Positions 23,549 through 26,496 of a DNA stretch of 26,496 bases are shown here, piece by piece. The notes under the pieces are model-generated. The model was not told where the DNA came from. It searched no databases and worked only from the letters and a program-made list of their open reading frames with translations. This stretch comes from MED-G116 sp038147495. GTDB taxonomy: Bacteria; Pseudomonadota; Alphaproteobacteria; Puniceispirillales; Puniceispirillaceae. The first letter of the stretch is position 1; each line of letters starts with the position of its first letter. The translations under genes were made by a program, and so were the position numbers. Location of the stretch: positions 1 to 26,496 of the forward strand of contig JAYQTT010000025.1 of assembly GCA_038147495.1 (NCBI GenBank). Direction: 5' to 3'.

Positions 23549-24583
23549 ATGCGATCATCCCGGCTGATCCACATTGTCAACTGCCATGCTGAAGGCGAGG
23601 TCGGTGATGTCATTGTCGGTGGCGTTGCCCCGCCGCCTGGTGATACTGTTGGCGAGCAGGCAGAGTTCATTGCCAGGGATGACGGCCTTCGGCAATTCGT
23701 CCTGAACGAACCACGCGGCGGTGTCTTTCGTCATATCAATCTGCTTGTGCCGCCAAAAAACCCGCAAGCAGACATGGGCTTCATCATCATGGAGCCGGCA
23801 GACACACCACCGATGTCTGGATCAAACAGCATCTGTGTGGCAACGGTTCTTCTCGAGACAGGCATCATTGCAATGCAGGAACCGGTCACCCGCCTGACCC
23901 TTGAGGCGCCCGGCGGTCTGGTCCGCGTTGAGGCACGTTGTCAAGACGGCAAGGTCCTGTCGATTCAGGTCCATAACATCCCTTCCTTTGCCGACAAGCT
24001 GGCTGTGCCATTGGAGGTTGAAGGGCTTGGCACATTGACTGTAGACACAGCCTTTGGCGGGGACAGTTTTGTCATAGTCGATGCCCCTGCGCTTGGTTTT
24101 GAGGTCACACCTGACGAGGCTCTGGACCTTGCCAGAACCGGTGTAAAAATCACCCGCGCGGCGAATGAACAGCTGGGCTTTCAACATCCCGCCGACCTTG
24201 GTTGGGATCATATCTCCTTCTGTCAGTTTGCCATGCCGGTTGAGAAGATCGATGGCGTTCTGACCGGACGCAATGCGGTTGCGATACGACCCGGGAAAAT
24301 CGACCGAAGCCCCACCGGAACAGGCTGTTCAGCCCGGCTTGCCGTGATGCATGCGCGCGGCGAGATTGGCCTTGGTGAGACCTTTCATGGAGTATCAATC
24401 ATCGGGTCAGTGTTCCGCTGTGCGGTTGAAGAGACGGTTTCCCTTGGCGCCAAGCAGGCGATCATTCCCTCGATACAGGGCCGTGCCTACATCACCGGCA
24501 ACCAGCAGGTGATGCTTGATCCGGATGATCCATGGCCACTTGGCTATCGGTTGAGTGATACATGGCCGAATATGCTGGGGTGA
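23549..24583 (+). CDS. Proline racemase-superfamily protein with Ser/Thr in place of both catalytic cysteines
   Basis: 345 residues from the ATG at 23549, two bases after the aldehyde dehydrogenase stop, with GAGGAAA upstream; the frame opens at 23474 but would overlap 74 bases of that gene. The fold is recognisable by HAEGEVGDVI near the N terminus, EPRGG, and the two catalytic loops. The first loop reads MSGSNSIC, with Ser90 where proline racemases have Cys in MCGH. The second reads DRSPTGTGCSA, with Thr256 where racemases and epimerases have Cys. A Cys-to-Thr change at the second site is the mark of trans-3-hydroxy-L-proline dehydratases, so a dehydratase role is more likely than epimerisation. 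The Ser at the first site makes this an uncommon pair. It is third in the operon. Confidence 0.85.
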   Translation: MRSSRLIHIVNCHAEGEVGDVIVGGVAPPPGDTVGEQAEFIARDDGLRQFVLNEPRGGVFRHINLLVPPKNPQADMGFIIMEPADTPPMSGSNSICVATVLLETGIIAMQEPVTRLTLEAPGGLVRVEARCQDGKVLSIQVHNIPSFADKLAVPLEVEGLGTLTVDTAFGGDSFVIVDAPALGFEVTPDEALDLARTGVKITRAANEQLGFQHPADLGWDHISFCQFAMPVEKIDGVLTGRNAVAIRPGKIDRSPTGTGCSARLAVMHARGEIGLGETFHGVSIIGSVFRCAVEETVSLGAKQAIIPSIQGRAYITGNQQVMLDPDDPWPLGYRLSDTWPNMLG

Positions 24584-24627
24584 CAAACCTGTCGCCGCAC
24601 GCCACTGGCCACACGTCGCAAGCCCCC

Positions 24628-25665
24628 CTATTTTAAAAGATCGAAAGCGTCCCCCCAGCAATCAGACACTTTGAATCCGAGCGGGTATGGATCCGTCGGG
24701 TCGAGGCCAATCTGGTGAATCCCATGGATCCAGCCGCGACCTTCGACGCGCGGTAAGATGGCCGCGCGACCGGCAATTTCTGTTGTGCCGACAATCTCAA
24801 CCCTAAACGTGCTGTCGATGATTGAATGGGCGGTAACCGGATGGCCAACCGCGATCTCATTACGCGCATGCATGACAGCCAAACGCGCCGAATTGCCGGT
24901 GCCACAGGGGCTGCGATCAATACGTCCGGGCGGCAAAATGGTTGCCCCTTTAAGTTCCCCGTTACGGTCAAAACCGGTGAACATGGTGTATGACAGACCC
25001 TCAAGCCCTTCAATCTCGGGATGGCGAATATCCATCTGTTTGTTGATTGACCGATGAACGGCTGTGCCAAGCTCAACAAGCTTTCGTGCTGCGTCCGGCG
25101 TTATTTCCATGCCGAATTGGGCGACATCGATCAATCCATAGAAAATGCCACCAAAGGCGATATCAACCACAACCTTGCCAACACCATCCACCATCAATTC
25201 AACGTCCAGCTGATCGGCAAAGCTTGGCGTCATATCGAGGGCCACGCTGAGGCACTTTCCATTTTCGCATCTTGCACGCGCTCGCACCAAACCGGCTGGC
25301 GTCTCAAGGGTGACGATTGTCTCTGGCTCAATCATTTTCACCATGCCGGTCTCAAGTAGCACGGTCACCGTACAGATACAGTTTGAGCCTGACATGCCGT
25401 GCGCCTTGTCGCCCTGCAGAACAATCATGCCTGCATCCGCACCCTTTATTGATGACGGAAACAAAAGATTTGTCGACATCTGCGCCTGACCCCTTGGTTC
25501 AAACACCAGAAATTGACGCAGACTGTCATCCACCTGATTGATGTGGTTCATTTTGTCGAGCATCGTATCGCCGGGAATGTCGATCACCCCGCCGGTGACA
25601 ACACGGCCAACCTCACCTTCGGCATGCGCCTCAACAAGCTGTATTGTTTTCTGCCAACGCATCAC
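24628..25665 (-). CDS. Proline racemase-superfamily epimerase with Ser/Cys pair, candidate 4-hydroxyproline 2-epimerase
   Basis: 345 residues, convergent with the neighbouring paralogue, their ends 44 bases apart. Motifs are HAEGEVGRVV, EPRGQ, the first catalytic loop MSGSNCIC with Ser92, and the second DRSPCGTGNSA with Cys254. The Ser/Cys pair is a known variant among 4-hydroxyproline 2-epimerases of this superfamily. The expected reaction is interconversion of trans-4-hydroxy-L-proline and cis-4-hydroxy-D-proline, feeding the FAD dehydrogenase. It is not part of either GTCGAC-controlled operon and has its own upstream region (25666-25813), next to an XRE-cupin regulator on the same strand. 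ATGATG at 25663-25665 leaves two equivalent starts. Confidence 0.87.
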   Translation of the reverse strand: MMRWQKTIQLVEAHAEGEVGRVVTGGVIDIPGDTMLDKMNHINQVDDSLRQFLVFEPRGQAQMSTNLLFPSSIKGADAGMIVLQGDKAHGMSGSNCICTVTVLLETGMVKMIEPETIVTLETPAGLVRARARCENGKCLSVALDMTPSFADQLDVELMVDGVGKVVVDIAFGGIFYGLIDVAQFGMEITPDAARKLVELGTAVHRSINKQMDIRHPEIEGLEGLSYTMFTGFDRNGELKGATILPPGRIDRSPCGTGNSARLAVMHARNEIAVGHPVTAHSIIDSTFRVEIVGTTEIAGRAAILPRVEGRGWIHGIHQIGLDPTDPYPLGFKVSDCWGDAFDLLK

Positions 25666-25813
25666 ATGCCCCCTGTTATACGCAACGCAATCTGTTAAAT
25701 TTCGGCCGTTGCTGCCAGCGCTCTATGGCAACATCAGATTAGCGAAAATCACGTAGATAGGAAATCCGGCATAAGCACAGCATGAGTGAATATTTTGGCT
25801 GTCTATTCCCGCC

Positions 25814-26434
25814 TTACCAGCTGATCCGAACAGGTGACATTGCCCACACCATCAGCGCTTCTTCAGTCTCGCTGGTGTTTCTGAACCGGTGCGCCATCAT
25901 CGATGGATAGGAAAAGCTGTCGCCCTCGGCAAGCGTAATGACTTCATCCTCAAGCCGCAGTTCCACCTCGCCCTTCAGAATAAGCGCGTGCTGCTCGCCC
26001 TCAAAACGATACCCTTCGAGCGGTATAGGCGGCGCCCCAACACCCGGCGGGAATCGGGACATAATCAAATAGCATTGGCCAGACAGGGTGCTGGACAAGA
26101 GCTGATCTTCAAACCCCAATTCGGCGGTAGAGCGCGTATACATATCTGATAAAGACCGACGATGCGCGGCGCGGACCACATGCTGGCGTTCAAGCGGGCC
26201 TTTTCCGGATTGTTGCGGGAAGAACCAGTCCGCATCAACCGCCAGCGTTGCACTGATCTCGGCCAGCAAGTCAGGCGAAATGCGTGCCGATCCCCGCTCA
26301 ATCCGGCTGAGATAGGCCACCGAGCAGGACACCGATTCAGAAAGGTCGCTCAAGGTCAGGCCACGCGCCTTGCGCACCTCGCGTATCTCACTGCCAAGAC
26401 GCTCTGCTTCGGAAAGGGGCTTATCATCACTCAT
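25814..26434 (-). CDS. XRE-family transcriptional regulator with C-terminal cupin domain
   Basis: 206 residues. The N-terminal helix-turn-helix of the Xre/Cro type spans about residues 13-65, with IREVRKARGLTLSDLSE, then VSCSVAYLSRIERGSARISP as turn and recognition helix. The C-terminal cupin domain (about 135-200) shows ILKGEVELRLEDEVITLAEGDSFSYPSMMAHRFRNT, the PuuR-like ligand-sensing fold. Such regulators often control polyamine or amino-acid catabolic genes next to them. It lies upstream of the Ser/Cys epimerase gene, on the same strand, 148 bases away, and an AT-rich palindrome precedes it. The ligand is unknown; a proline-type metabolite is plausible from context. Confidence 0.9.
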   Translation of the reverse strand: MSDDKPLSEAERLGSEIREVRKARGLTLSDLSESVSCSVAYLSRIERGSARISPDLLAEISATLAVDADWFFPQQSGKGPLERQHVVRAAHRRSLSDMYTRSTAELGFEDQLLSSTLSGQCYLIMSRFPPGVGAPPIPLEGYRFEGEQHALILKGEVELRLEDEVITLAEGDSFSYPSMMAHRFRNTSETEEALMVWAMSPVRISW

Positions 26435-26460
26435 CTATCTGGCATAAAAGATTTTGATTG

Positions 26461-26476
26461 ATTTTTCGAGAAAAAT
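26461..26476. promoter_or_regulatory. AT-rich palindrome upstream of the XRE-cupin gene
   Basis: ATTTTTCGAGAAAAAT has perfect seven-base arms (ATTTTTC/GAAAAAT) around GA. It lies 27 to 42 bases before the XRE-cupin start codon in an AT-rich stretch that should contain its promoter. It is a reasonable autoregulatory operator, but the window ends 20 bases later and no second copy is seen at the downstream epimerase gene. Confidence 0.4.
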
Positions 26477-26496
26477 TCTACTTAGTTAAAAAATCA

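Noticed and set aside
25674..25684. GTTATAC-like site upstream of the Ser/Cys epimerase as a GntR operator
   Set aside because: The flanks do not fit the consensus and there is no paired copy.

Overview
The window looks like a chromosomal segment of a free-living, probably marine, alphaproteobacterium. This rests on gene families and operon style (GntR/FCD regulator, polar amino-acid ABC transporter, DauA-like and MetZ genes, mid-50s GC by eye). A SAR116/Rhodospirillales-type host is plausible but is only an impression. Coding density is high and no gene-free stretch exceeds about 300 bases. The longest are 10850-11091 (242 bases) and 6164-6394 (231 bases). No rRNA, transposase, integrase or CRISPR array was seen.

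Layout: (a) 1-1061: the 5' part of an arsH gene running off the left edge and a double-cupin gene, both lower in GC than the rest. (b) 1272-4786: a small membrane protein, tRNA-Ser(CGA), an enoyl-CoA hydratase/HMG-CoA-lyase-like pair, a YqaA-type membrane protein and two small unknown proteins. (c) 4835-7570: guanine deaminase divergent from metZ (O-succinylhomoserine sulfhydrylase). (d) 7604-10849: a class V aminotransferase, an LDHD/GlcD-type FAD oxidase and a rhodanese. The first two are broken by single-base indels. (e) 11092-11889: a PhyH-type Fe(II)/2-oxoglutarate oxygenase. (f) 11970-19988: a nine-gene minus-strand operon with binding protein, two permeases, ATPase, an enolase-superfamily epimerase-like enzyme, a DMT exporter, a BDH2-like SDR, a beta-hydroxyacid dehydrogenase and a DauA-like FAD D-amino-acid dehydrogenase. 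(g) 20190-20906: a GntR/FCD regulator. (h) 21099-24583: a plus-strand operon of a DapA-family deaminase, an aldehyde dehydrogenase and a proline-racemase-superfamily enzyme. (i) 24628-26434: a second proline-racemase-superfamily enzyme and an XRE-cupin regulator.

Blocks f-i read as one hydroxyproline catabolic system. The established route is trans-4-hydroxy-L-proline, then cis-4-hydroxy-D-proline (proline-racemase-fold epimerase), then pyrroline-4-hydroxy-2-carboxylate (FAD dehydrogenase), then 2-oxoglutarate semialdehyde (DapA-family deaminase), then 2-oxoglutarate (aldehyde dehydrogenase). A candidate for every step is present, with a dedicated uptake system. Unusual additions are an HpbD-like enolase-superfamily protein, a close relative of human BDH2 (reported to reduce 4-oxo-L-proline to cis-4-hydroxy-L-proline), and a racemase-fold paralogue whose two catalytic cysteine positions are Ser and Thr.

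Both operons carry the same candidate operator: a pair of YAGTCGACAM-like palindromes spaced exactly 11 bp, facing the regulated gene. This probably marks the GntR regulon. Three genes between 7.6 and 13.1 kb contain five single-base indels, mostly explainable as homopolymer miscounts. They may therefore be sequence errors rather than true pseudogenes.
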